Origin: an uncultured Collinsella sp.
GTDB lineage: Bacteria > Actinomycetota > Coriobacteriia > Coriobacteriales > Coriobacteriaceae
NCBI GenBank assembly: GCA_900754525.1
Contig: CAAEDE010000077.1
Location: 1 to 12,744, forward strand
Direction of reading: 5' to 3'
Length of the DNA: 12,744 nt
Below are positions 1 to 6,980 of the stretch, one piece after another. The translations under genes and the position numbers were made by a program. Under the pieces are notes generated by a model. It did no database searches. It was not told where the DNA came from and saw only the letters and a program-made list of their open reading frames with translations. The stretch's first letter is position 1, and each line of letters begins with the position of its first letter.

Positions 1-75
1 GATATACGCCGTGATGCGCGACCGGGTGCCCTACCGGGAGTAGACCCGACGGTTGACAAAACTATAGGAACACCC
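1..75 (+). mobile_element. Right end of a probable IS110-family insertion sequence (left part outside window)
   Basis: The segment has the end of an open frame (stop at 41-43), then about 30 non-coding bases with a perfect TTGACA at 53-58, then a sequence also found in a palindromic repeat at the other end of the window. From memory, IS110-family elements have a short right end with a -35-like TTGACA, which forms a promoter with the left end when the element circularises. The right boundary is inferred to lie around 72-76, where the shared CCCAATGACTAGT (73-85) begins. No terminal inverted repeats are expected for this family. Only the right tip is visible, so the family call rests on the short peptide tail and the end architecture. 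Confidence 0.5.
2..43 (+). CDS. C-terminal tail of a probable IS110-family transposase (partial)
   Basis: A frame open from the left window edge gives IYAVMRDRVPYRE before a TAG stop at 41-43. Many IS110/IS116/IS902-type transposases end in a similar way, with a hydrophobic residue, AVMRD and PYR, so this is read as the last 13 residues of such an enzyme. These transposases (DEDD-Tnp_IS110 plus transposase_20 domains) use a bridge RNA to choose the target. None of the catalytic part lies in the window, so whether the element is intact cannot be judged. The match is short and from memory. It could be the end of an unrelated gene, although the TTGACA-containing segment after it supports the IS110 reading. 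Confidence 0.45.
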   Translation: MYAVMRDRVPYRE

Positions 76-153
76 AATGACTAGTTCCGTTTGCGGGGGA
101 GGCGTGGGACAATATCGAGCGAATGTGATTGGTTGTCCGTGGAAAGGGCCGCG

Positions 154-579
154 ATGAAAAAGCTCAAGACGCTTGCCGACGTGTTGCGACAGGCCGGCTT
201 TGCGCGCATCACGGGGCTGTTTCTTATCTTTTACCTGCTGTGCTCGACGGCCGTCTGGCTGTCCGAGCCCACGACCCTCACGTTTGGCGATGGCCTGTGG
301 TTTAGCTTTGAGACGGTCTCGACCATCGGCTTTGGCGACATTCCGGCCGAGACGCCGGTTGCCCGTGCCATTACCGTCGTCTTGAGCGTTATCAGCATCT
401 TCTACATCGCCATGCTCACGGGCGTGGCGGTGAACTACTGCAATACGCTCATCAAGCTGCGCCAAAAGGACACCATGGCGCGCTTTATGGACGATCTTGA
501 GCATTTGGAAGAGCTTGATCGTGACGAGCTCGCCGACCTGTCGCGCCGTGTGCGCGAATATCGTCGACGCCAGCGCTAG
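154..579 (+). CDS. Small two-TM potassium-channel-like protein
   Basis: This is a 141-residue integral membrane protein with the minimal pore layout of two-TM potassium channels. It has a basic N-terminus, TM1 at about 18-37, a pore helix and selectivity filter with TIGFGD at residues 57-62, and TM2 at about 72-95. A charged cytoplasmic tail (100-141) is rich in Glu/Asp and then Arg and is probably helical. The filter carries GFG instead of the commoner GYG; GFG occurs in some true K+ channels. There is no voltage sensor, RCK/TrkA-N or cyclic-nucleotide domain, so any gating signal must come from the short tail or lipids. The ATG at 154 is preferred over an in-frame TTG at 91 because GGAAAGG lies 6 bases upstream and the first 21 codons of the longer form do not look like a channel N-terminus. 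It is 36 bp upstream of the LOG-family gene and may be cotranscribed with it. Confidence 0.85.
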   Translation: MKKLKTLADVLRQAGFARITGLFLIFYLLCSTAVWLSEPTTLTFGDGLWFSFETVSTIGFGDIPAETPVARAITVVLSVISIFYIAMLTGVAVNYCNTLIKLRQKDTMARFMDDLEHLEELDRDELADLSRRVREYRRRQR

Positions 580-615
580 AACGGGCGCCGTGCGTCACGA
601 CGAGGGGGACTGAAT

Positions 616-1149
616 ATGAATATCACCGTGTATCTGGGTGCCAGTGCCGGCAATGACCCGGCATTTCTGCCTGCGGTGCAAGACCTGGGCAACTGGATTG
701 GCTCCAACGGGCACGCGCTGGTGTACGGCGGCTCCAAGTCGGGCCTGATGGGTGCGCTTGCCGATAGCGTGCTCGATGCTGGCGGACATGTGACGGGCGT
801 TGAGCCGAGCTTTTTTATCGAGGCCGAGTTTCAGCACGACGGAATCGACGACCTTATCGTGACGAGTGATATGGCCGAGCGCAAAGCCAAGATGATTGAG
901 CTCGGCGATGCATTCATCGCCTTTCCCGGTGGGACGGGCACGCTCGAGGAGATTGCCGAGGTTATGTCCGCGGTGTCGTTGGGGCACCTGAGTGCTCCGT
1001 GCATCCTGTATAACCTGGACGGTTACTACAACGACCTCAAGGCGCTGCTCGGGCACATGATTGATAAGGGGCTTTCGAGCCCGAGGCGCCAGCACGGCAT
1101 CTACTTTGCCAACGATTTGCGCGAGATTGCCTCGATTATCAACGGATAA
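616..1149 (+). CDS. LOG family protein (TIGR00730, Rossmann-fold nucleotide phosphoribohydrolase-like)
   Basis: This 177-residue cytosolic protein is of the LOG / 'lysine decarboxylase-like' family. Visible hallmarks are an N-terminal beta strand MNITVYLGAS, the YGGSKSGLMGALAD segment (37-50), the MAERKAKM segment (86-93) and the signature PGGTGTLEE (104-112). The last two bind nucleotide phosphate and supply the catalytic Arg and Glu in characterised members. Family enzymes hydrolyse the N-glycosidic bond of nucleoside 5'-monophosphates, releasing base and ribose 5-phosphate. In plants and some bacteria the substrate is cytokinin riboside monophosphate. The true substrate here is unknown, and the old lysine decarboxylase name should not be used. 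Length is normal for the family. The ATG at 616 has a GAGGGGG ribosome site about 8 bases upstream. It may be cotranscribed with the channel gene before it. Confidence 0.9.
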   Translation: MNITVYLGASAGNDPAFLPAVQDLGNWIGSNGHALVYGGSKSGLMGALADSVLDAGGHVTGVEPSFFIEAEFQHDGIDDLIVTSDMAERKAKMIELGDAFIAFPGGTGTLEEIAEVMSAVSLGHLSAPCILYNLDGYYNDLKALLGHMIDKGLSSPRRQHGIYFANDLREIASIING

Positions 1150-1181
1150 GTCTTGAGCCTGCCCCATTATGACTCCCAATG

Positions 1182-1240
1182 GTGCCGTTTGCGGCGCAGG
1201 TGGTTGGCTCGTTCGGGCAACGCGCGCTCTACAATAAAAT
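1182..1240 (+). promoter_or_regulatory. Putative promoter region of the ClC gene
   Basis: The 125-bp gap before the ClC gene contains overlapping -10-like hexamers, TACAAT at 1230-1235 and TAAAAT at 1235-1240. The second has TTCGGG at 1212-1217 with a 17-bp spacer as a poor -35. A 6-bp hairpin with a TTTG loop lies at 1182-1197 (GTGCCG / CGGCGC), but no T-run follows, so a terminator is not supported. Promoter assignment is inference from hexamer likeness only. Confidence 0.4.
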
Positions 1241-1274
1241 GTATCTATGTCGACTTTGACCGCGGGAGGACCCG

Positions 1275-2579
1275 ATGGATAACCTTGCCAAACCCACAAA
1301 CCGCGCGCTGTTTTTGGTCAGCGTTGCCGTGACCGGTGCACTCGCGGGTGCTGCAGTCTGGCTATTCTTCTTTGCGATGGAGCACGGCATTGATTATTTG
1401 TGGACCGAGGTCCCGCATATGCTGGGTGCCTCTTCGTCCGAACTCGCCAGCGGCCCGTTTGGCTTTCTGCCATACCCGTTTTTTGTCTGCCTGCTGGGCG
1501 GCTTGGTGATTGGCCTGTACGAAAAGATGACGGGCGCCAAGACCGACGACCTCAACCAGGTCATGGCCAAGGTCAAGCAAGACGGTCGCTACCCCTACGA
1601 CAATTTGGGCAAGCTGTCGCTTGCCGCGCTGTTGCCGCTGCTGTTTGGCGGCAGCATTGGACCGGAAGCTGGACTGACCGGCGTCATCGCGGGCCTGTGC
1701 AGCTGGGTCGGCGATCGCATGCGTCGCTTTGGAGCTGAGTTTAGGGAGCTCACACTGCTGGGCACCCAGGCTGCCCTGACGGCGCTCTTTACCGCGCCCG
1801 TGTTTGGCTTTGTGGCGCCGCTTGCCGGAAGTACTGACGGCCAGGGCGAAGACGCCGACGATGAGTCCGCGTCCGGCGAGATCACCATCAAGCTGCCCAA
1901 GGCGCAAAAGACGGTGGTCTACGGCATCGCGATTGCCGGCGGCCTGGGCACCTACCTGCTGCTCGGCCAGCTCATGGGCGGTGGCATGGGCATGCCGAGG
2001 TTCGAGTCCGCCGAGGTGGGCAACCTGGAGCTTACCTGGCTCATTCCTCTGTCGCTGATCGGAACAATCTGCGGCTGGCTGTACTTTGTCTCTGAGCACG
2101 CGAGCGAAGCGCTTGCCCATGCAATAGGGGCGCGCCCTGTCGTCAAAGCCATGCTGGCCGGTCTGGCGCTCGCTATCTGCGGCACGGTCTTGCCCTACAC
2201 CATGTTTGCCGGCGAGACGCAAGCCGACGTGCTCATGGAAACCTATCTGACCATTCCCGCCGGCGTGCTTATCGCGACCGGTCTGGTCAAGGCCATGCTG
2301 ACCCCCGCTCTTATCAACTTGGGCTGGCGCGGCGGCCACTTCTTCCCGGTTATTTTCTCGGGCGTAAGCCTGGGCTATGGCCTTGCTATCCTCACCGGCG
2401 CCGATCCGGTCTTTTGCGTCGCCGTCTGCACGGCCTCGACGATGGGCGCCGTTATGCGTCAGCCCGTCATGGTCGTGGGCCTGCTGCTCATGTGCTTCCC
2501 ACTCAAGGGTATCGTCTGCATGATCATCGCCGCCGTTATCGCCGCCGGCATTCCACTGCCCAAGCCGCTGCGCAAGTAG
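1275..2579 (+). CDS. ClC-family chloride/anion channel or transporter
   Basis: This 434-residue multi-pass membrane protein has ClC architecture. The conserved motif at the start of helix F is GGSIGPEAG (125-133), where archetypal ClC exchangers have GREGP. The second signature, GGHFFPVIFSG, begins at 353 and corresponds to GGxFxP at helix N. About 10-12 hydrophobic segments are visible, with an acidic Asp/Glu-rich soluble loop at about 187-205. There are no C-terminal CBS or TrkA-C domains. The residue aligned to the gating glutamate (E148 in the E. coli exchanger) is Ile128, with a Glu at 131 just after the Pro. This raises the possibility of channel-like or altered coupling; family and residue comparison are from memory. 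The ATG at 1275 has GGGAGGA four bases upstream. It converges on the ABC permease gene with an 85-bp gap. Confidence 0.88.
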   Translation: MDNLAKPTNRALFLVSVAVTGALAGAAVWLFFFAMEHGIDYLWTEVPHMLGASSSELASGPFGFLPYPFFVCLLGGLVIGLYEKMTGAKTDDLNQVMAKVKQDGRYPYDNLGKLSLAALLPLLFGGSIGPEAGLTGVIAGLCSWVGDRMRRFGAEFRELTLLGTQAALTALFTAPVFGFVAPLAGSTDGQGEDADDESASGEITIKLPKAQKTVVYGIAIAGGLGTYLLLGQLMGGGMGMPRFESAEVGNLELTWLIPLSLIGTICGWLYFVSEHASEALAHAIGARPVVKAMLAGLALAICGTVLPYTMFAGETQADVLMETYLTIPAGVLIATGLVKAMLTPALINLGWRGGHFFPVIFSGVSLGYGLAILTGADPVFCVAVCTASTMGAVMRQPVMVVGLLLMCFPLKGIVCMIIAAVIAAGIPLPKPLRK

Positions 2580-2664
2580 CACGGTAGCGCGCGCCGGGGA
2601 CATGCCATTTGTCACGGATTTACGGATGGGCGATTGCGTCCTTCGTGGATTGAGACTCGCGTGC

Positions 2665-3363
2665 CTACAGGTCGCGTGCTCGATAGACCTTGGTGCTGAC
2701 AGCGCAGCTGATTGCACATAGCGCGAGGGCCAGTACGGCAATTCCTGCGCACAGACCGCCAAGGACGGCAGGATCGGGATTCGCTCCGGCAATCGACATG
2801 AGCCAGTTGCTAATGGGGTTGGAAGAGCTCAGCATTGCCATGGTACCGCAGCCCATCAGGGCAAACAGGCCGACGGAAAAGCGCAGCGCCTCCATGTGTC
2901 CAAATCGAAAGAACAGCGGCTGCGCCAAAAACACCATCATGAGGGAGATGAGCATCGATGCTGCCGAGGCGATTGCGATCTCAAAGACGGTCTGTCCTGT
3001 CGAGGGGATACCCGCGCTGTTGAAGAGCGGGATAGAGACGATGCCCAGAAGCACGGCGGCGCATGCCATGACGGCCGAGAAAGCAATAATGCATAGGTAG
3101 CGTGCGCAGATGATGTCTTTGCGCGAGAACGGCAGCGTTGCCCGATAGCGCTCCCAGCCGTTTTGGTTATCGTAGCCAGCCAGTGAGTTCATGATTATGA
3201 TGGGCGACATGGCGCTGACCGCGCAGGCGCCGGCGCTCATACCGGAATCGCCGTCCGATGCGTTGGCAAGGGTTAGCACAACGAAGATGAACAGGCCGAC
3301 GCCCGCAATGCTCGGGATGAGCGTGCGAGCGATGGCGAGCTCGGACATAAAGGCGCGTTTCAT
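2665..3363 (-). CDS. ABC-2 type transporter permease
   Basis: This 232-residue membrane protein has about six hydrophobic segments: roughly 13-34, 43-63, 88-108, 125-150, 158-178 and 200-225. It is of the ABC-2 permease type. Segment 60-90 carries a soluble stretch typical of these small permeases (Asn-rich, ending with WERYRATLPFSRKDI), resembling the coupling region of bacitracin/YtrC-like and ABC2_membrane families. It pairs with the ATPase encoded just upstream: its ATG (3361-3363) overlaps the ATPase TGA in an ATGA arrangement, a strong sign of translational coupling. Together they probably form a half-size exporter for a lipid-like or peptide substrate such as an antimicrobial, but the substrate cannot be read from the sequence. 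It is the last gene of the gntR-ATPase-permease operon. Confidence 0.85.
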   Translation of the reverse strand: MKRAFMSELAIARTLIPSIAGVGLFIFVVLTLANASDGDSGMSAGACAVSAMSPIIIMNSLAGYDNQNGWERYRATLPFSRKDIICARYLCIIAFSAVMACAAVLLGIVSIPLFNSAGIPSTGQTVFEIAIASAASMLISLMMVFLAQPLFFRFGHMEALRFSVGLFALMGCGTMAMLSSSNPISNWLMSIAGANPDPAVLGGLCAGIAVLALALCAISCAVSTKVYRARDL

Positions 3364-4241
3364 TTCGAAGCCCCTTTCAGCGTGAGGCGAAGATAGTCGT
3401 CAATGGTTGCCCGATCGCAGGGAATCTCGGGAAAGGCCTCGAGCGTTTCGCGACGGTTGGGCACGAGCACGTCCACGCTGTAGGCGTGGCGGGCGGCATG
3501 GGCACCTTCGACGCAAGCCATAAGCTCGGCGGCCTGCGCTTGGGTGCAGTAGGCGATGCCGGCTCGGTCGGTAATGTCCTCGCGCGGCAGGTCAAACACA
3601 ATCGAGCCGTTATCGATGCAGATGACGCGGTCGGCGGCGCGATCGAGGTCAGACGTAATGTGGCTCGAGAGCAGCACGCTGTGCTGGCCGTCGGCGACAA
3701 AAGCAAGCAGCTCATCGAGCAGTTCCTCGCGCGCCATGGGATCGAGGCCCGCGGTGGCTTCGTCCAAAAGGAGTAGCTTGGCATTATGGCTGAGTGCACA
3801 GGCAAGCTGCAGCTTCATGCCCATGCCGCGGGAGAGGTCCTTGACCTTTGTCTTGGGATCGAGGCCAAATCGGTTGATGAATCCGGCGAACGTTTCGCGG
3901 TCCCACGTGGGGTACGCCGGGCCTACGAGTGACTCGATCTGGCCCACCTTGAGCGTGGAGGGGAAGGGGCACGTGTCCAGGACAAGACCGACGCGGGAGC
4001 GTAGATGGCGTTGCGACTCATCGGGCGCGTCGGCGCCACAGCGCTGCCCAAACAGGTGCACTTCGCCGGCATCGAGCCTTATAAGCCCGAGCGCGGCTCG
4101 AATCGTCGTTGTTTTGCCAGCACCATTTGCGCCCACAAAGCCGACGATCTGGCCGGGCTCCACAGCAAGCGTGACATCACGCAGTGAAAAGCGGTCGCTT
4201 ACAGTGCGTGATATGCCTTTGAGTTCTAAAAGGTTTTGCAT
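3360..4241 (-). CDS. ABC transporter ATP-binding protein
   Basis: This 293-residue cytoplasmic ATPase energises the adjacent permease. Walker A is GANGAGKT (37-44), the signature is LSRGM (136-140, degenerate from LSGGQ), Walker B and catalytic Glu are LLLLDE (156-161) with a D-loop GLD (165-167), and the H-loop His is at 194. A C-terminal extension of about 80 residues follows the NBD, as in exporters of the CcmA/YtrB/BcrA type. The ATG at 4241 has AAAGG seven bases upstream. It lies 23 bp after the GntR stop codon, and its own TGA overlaps the permease ATG by four bases, so all three genes read as one operon. By context it belongs to the YtrA-regulated ABC exporter group, which often responds to cell-envelope-active compounds. 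The ligand is unknown. Confidence 0.93.
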   Translation of the reverse strand: MQNLLELKGISRTVSDRFSLRDVTLAVEPGQIVGFVGANGAGKTTTIRAALGLIRLDAGEVHLFGQRCGADAPDESQRHLRSRVGLVLDTCPFPSTLKVGQIESLVGPAYPTWDRETFAGFINRFGLDPKTKVKDLSRGMGMKLQLACALSHNAKLLLLDEATAGLDPMAREELLDELLAFVADGQHSVLLSSHITSDLDRAADRVICIDNGSIVFDLPREDITDRAGIAYCTQAQAAELMACVEGAHAARHAYSVDVLVPNRRETLEAFPEIPCDRATIDDYLRLTLKGASK

Positions 4242-4264
4242 GGTATAGCCTTTCTTGCAGATGG

Positions 4265-4645
4265 CTACTGCATGGTTTCGGGGGCTACCAGGTCGAGCAT
4301 CTCGTGCAGTTTGTCGCGCGTGACGCCCAGGGCTTCGGCTTGGCTTGCCGCTTTCGCAAGCAGCTCTTCGATATGGCAGAGCTGGTTTTCGCGCAAAAGC
4401 TCCTGGTTGCCCTCGGCGACAAAGCAGCCCTTGCCCTGCACGGTGCAGATAAACCCGAGCTGCTCCAGGTCGGCGTAGGCGCGTTTGGTGGTGATGACGC
4501 TCACACCCAGGTCGCTCGCGAGCGCACGGATGCTGGGGAGTTTTGCTCCCGCAGCGAGCGTGCCCGATAAGATCTGAGCTTTGATCTGCGAGGATATCTG
4601 TTCGTAGATGGGCTTGTCGCTCGAATTGGATAGGATGATGTCCAC
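4265..4645 (-). CDS. GntR family transcriptional regulator (YtrA-like subfamily)
   Basis: This 126-residue DNA-binding protein has an N-terminal GntR winged helix-turn-helix (about 10-75). It includes PIYEQISSQIKAQILSG, LPSIRALASDLGVS and the wing ending in VQGKGCFV. The tail is short and helical (about 80-126), with no room for an FCD, UTRA or aminotransferase effector domain, as expected for the YtrA subfamily. Regulators of this subfamily usually lie first in an ABC-exporter operon and repress it, as here. The start codon is GTG (4643-4645), chosen because AAGGAG ends five bases upstream. An inverted repeat sits over the promoter immediately upstream (4673-4706) and is the obvious candidate operator for autoregulation. 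The inducer is unknown. Confidence 0.9.
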   Translation of the reverse strand: MDIILSNSSDKPIYEQISSQIKAQILSGTLAAGAKLPSIRALASDLGVSVITTKRAYADLEQLGFICTVQGKGCFVAEGNQELLRENQLCHIEELLAKAASQAEALGVTRDKLHEMLDLVAPETMQ

Positions 4646-4672
4646 AGCGGCTCCTTAGCTGTTGGGCTACAC

Positions 4673-4706
4673 GTGTATATAACCGGTAAGCACATTATAT
4701 ATACAC
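4673..4706. promoter_or_regulatory. Probable GntR operator (9-bp inverted repeat)
   Basis: GTGTATATA (4673-4681) and its exact reverse complement TATATACAC (4698-4706) are separated by 16 bp. The right arm overlaps the -10 box of the operon promoter and the left arm lies just downstream of it. Another GTGTATA-like word (minus strand, around 4707-4713) lies next to the right arm. Long GTGTA/TACAC-type dyads would fit a YtrA-type GntR dimer. The assignment to the encoded regulator is inference. Confidence 0.6.
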
Positions 4707-4723
4707 TATACACAGTTATGCAA
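4694..4723 (-). promoter_or_regulatory. Promoter of the gntR-ABC operon
   Basis: On the minus strand, TTGCAT (4718-4723) and a perfect TATAAT (4694-4699) are separated by 18 bp, about 50 bp upstream of the GTG start. This is the best sigma-70-type promoter seen in the window. The -10 overlaps the right half of the dyad described at 4673-4706, the position expected for repression. Confidence 0.7.
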
Positions 4724-4770
4724 GAGGCAAATGTGGGATAGCCCGCCGGCGTCGCGCTTGCTCCGAAACA

Positions 4771-4827
4771 ATCTCAATCTGTAACACCTGGGTCCGTTTT
4801 GGGTCGCCTTCTGTTACAGATTGAGAT
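4771..4827. repeat. Array unit 1 inverted repeat
   Basis: The arms at 4771-4786 and 4812-4827 are perfect 16-base reverse complements around a 25-base centre rich in G and T. The outermost pair is A-T. This is the only unit with a mismatch-free stem. Confidence 0.9.
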
Positions 4828-4850
4828 GTTATTTGCCCGCCTGCCTATTT

Positions 4851-4907
4851 GTCTCAATCTGTAACAGTAAGAGTCGATTTGCGCGGCTAGATGTTACAGA
4901 ACGAGAC
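4851..4907. repeat. Array unit 2 inverted repeat
   Basis: The arms are at 4851-4866 and 4892-4907 with a 25-base centre. The outermost pair is G-C. The right arm reads TGTTACAGAACGAGAC, giving two adjacent mismatches (14 of 16 paired). The centre ends in GGCTAGA, shared with unit 3. Confidence 0.88.
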
Positions 4908-4930
4908 ATTGCCCGCCTGCCTCCCCATTT

Positions 4931-4987
4931 ATCTCGATTTGTAACAGCTAGACCCAATTTGGGCGGCTAGATGTTACAGATTGAGAT
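4931..4987. repeat. Array unit 3 inverted repeat
   Basis: The arms are at 4931-4946 and 4972-4987 with a 25-base centre. The outermost pair is A-T. The left arm differs from consensus at two positions (ATCTCGATTTGTAACA), and both changes would form G-U wobbles if the array were RNA. The centre contains the small palindrome CCCAATTTGGG, able to form an inner hairpin or fold-back, flanked by GCTAGA on both sides. Confidence 0.88.
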
Positions 4988-5010
4988 TGTGCCGGCGGGC
5001 CTGTCCGTCT

Positions 5011-5067
5011 GTCTTAATCTGTAACAGGTGGAGGCTCGAAACCCGTCTTACCGTTACAGATTGAGAC
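5011..5067. repeat. Array unit 4 inverted repeat
   Basis: The arms are at 5011-5026 and 5052-5067 with a 25-base centre. The outermost pair is G-C. The left arm has one change giving a possible U-G wobble (GTCTTAATCTGTAACA). The right arm starts with C instead of T, opening the pair next to the loop. The centre and following linker are the most diverged of the four. Confidence 0.85.
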
Positions 5068-5157
5068 AATCTGCCGTAGAACGCCGCCGCAACCATCTGC
5101 CTAGACCTCAACTGATGAATTTGTCCTGATAGGCGCTCTAAAACGGGATTTCGCGGC

Positions 5158-5163
5158 TACAAT
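5158..5163 (+). promoter_or_regulatory. Putative -10 box of prfC
   Basis: TACAAT lies 48 bp upstream of the chosen prfC start. No good -35 is seen at 16-18 bp (the best nearby word is TCTAAA at 5137, 15 bp away). The same TACAAT word precedes the ClC and ung genes. The call is by likeness only. Confidence 0.4.
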
Positions 5164-5210
5164 AGGGCGGTTACATCGACGTAATGCACTCAATGCAAGA
5201 AAGGATCCGC

Positions 5211-6824
<1,614 letters not shown>

Positions 6825-6830
6825 CGCATC

Positions 6831-6868
6831 GGCGCGGTGGTCCTGCGGGGCTGCCGCGCCATTTACTT
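6831..6868 (+). terminator. Possible intrinsic terminator after prfC
   Basis: GGCGCGG (6831-6837) and CCGCGCC (6854-6860) form a 7-bp GC stem with a 16-base loop, six bases after the prfC stop. It is followed by ATTTACTT, a weak T-rich stretch. The loop is long and the T-tract poor, so efficiency is doubtful. Confidence 0.45.
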
Positions 6869-6895
6869 GCCTGATGCCGCGGGAGCGGCTATCAT
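6867..6895 (+). promoter_or_regulatory. Putative promoter of the VUT-SDR operon
   Basis: TTGCCT (6867-6872) and TATCAT (6890-6895) have a 17-bp spacer, about 85 bp upstream of the VUT start. The spacer holds a small hairpin, GCCGC / GCGGC around GGGA (6876-6889). Both hexamers match the sigma-70 consensus at four or five positions. Confidence 0.5.
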
Positions 6896-6924
6896 ACCCA
6901 CCGTCGTCTCAAGACCGAGGCGTC

Positions 6925-6974
6925 CGAGCAGTTCGGGTCCGATATCCTGCTCGTTAAACCTAAAACCAAAGGAG
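6925..6974 (+). promoter_or_regulatory. Structured leader upstream of the VUT gene
   Basis: In the predicted 5' leader, CGAGCAG (6925-6931) pairs perfectly with CTGCTCG (6947-6953) around a 15-base loop. An A-rich single-stranded run (TTAAACCTAAAACC) follows and leads into the ribosome site AAAGGAG (6968-6974). Hairpin plus A-rich tail plus ribosome site is the general shape of small translational riboswitches such as preQ1-I, and the gene encodes a queuosine-precursor-type transporter. However, the conserved preQ1-I loop bases are not recognisable, so only a structured leader is claimed. Confidence 0.35.
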
Positions 6975-6980
6975 TACATA

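Larger units (their letters stand above)
4771..5090. repeat. Four-unit 80-bp tandem array of 57-bp inverted repeats (BIME-like)
   Basis: Four units start at 4771, 4851, 4931 and 5011, exactly 80 bp apart. Each unit is a 16-base left arm (consensus RTCTCAATCTGTAACA), a 25-base centre, a 16-base right arm (TGTTACAGATTGAGAY) and a 23-base linker. The arms are strongly conserved. The centres and linkers diverge in sequence but keep constant length. Eight arms therefore alternate in orientation at 41 and 39 bp intervals. Two linkers share GCCCGCCTGCCT (4835-4846 and 4911-4922) offset by four bases, so length is preserved although the sequence has shifted. The array fills the gap between the divergent gntR operon and prfC. 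Known parallels are REP/BIME arrays, but I cannot assign it to a described family. Confidence 0.9.

Noticed and set aside
91..153. TTG start adding 21 residues to the potassium channel
   Set aside because: It has no suitable ribosome site, its N-terminus is unlike channel proteins, and GGAAAGG sits correctly before the ATG at 154.
2580..2664. Terminator between the convergent ClC and permease genes
   Set aside because: The 85-bp gap is GC-rich but I found no stem followed by a T-run on either strand.
1362..2792. 476-codon open frame on the minus strand
   Set aside because: It is antisense to the ClC gene, and its Gln/His/Arg-rich translation has no domain.
4771..5067. CRISPR array
   Set aside because: Repeats are only 16 bp, alternate in orientation and pair as inverted arms; linkers share sequence with each other, and no cas genes are present.
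4771..5067. Tandem transcription terminators
   Set aside because: The array lies between divergent genes, stems are AT-rich with 25-base loops, and no T-runs follow the right arms.
6925..6974. Canonical preQ1-I riboswitch
   Set aside because: The hairpin and A-rich tail resemble it, but the conserved loop and ACACC-like segment are not present, so it is kept only as a structured leader.
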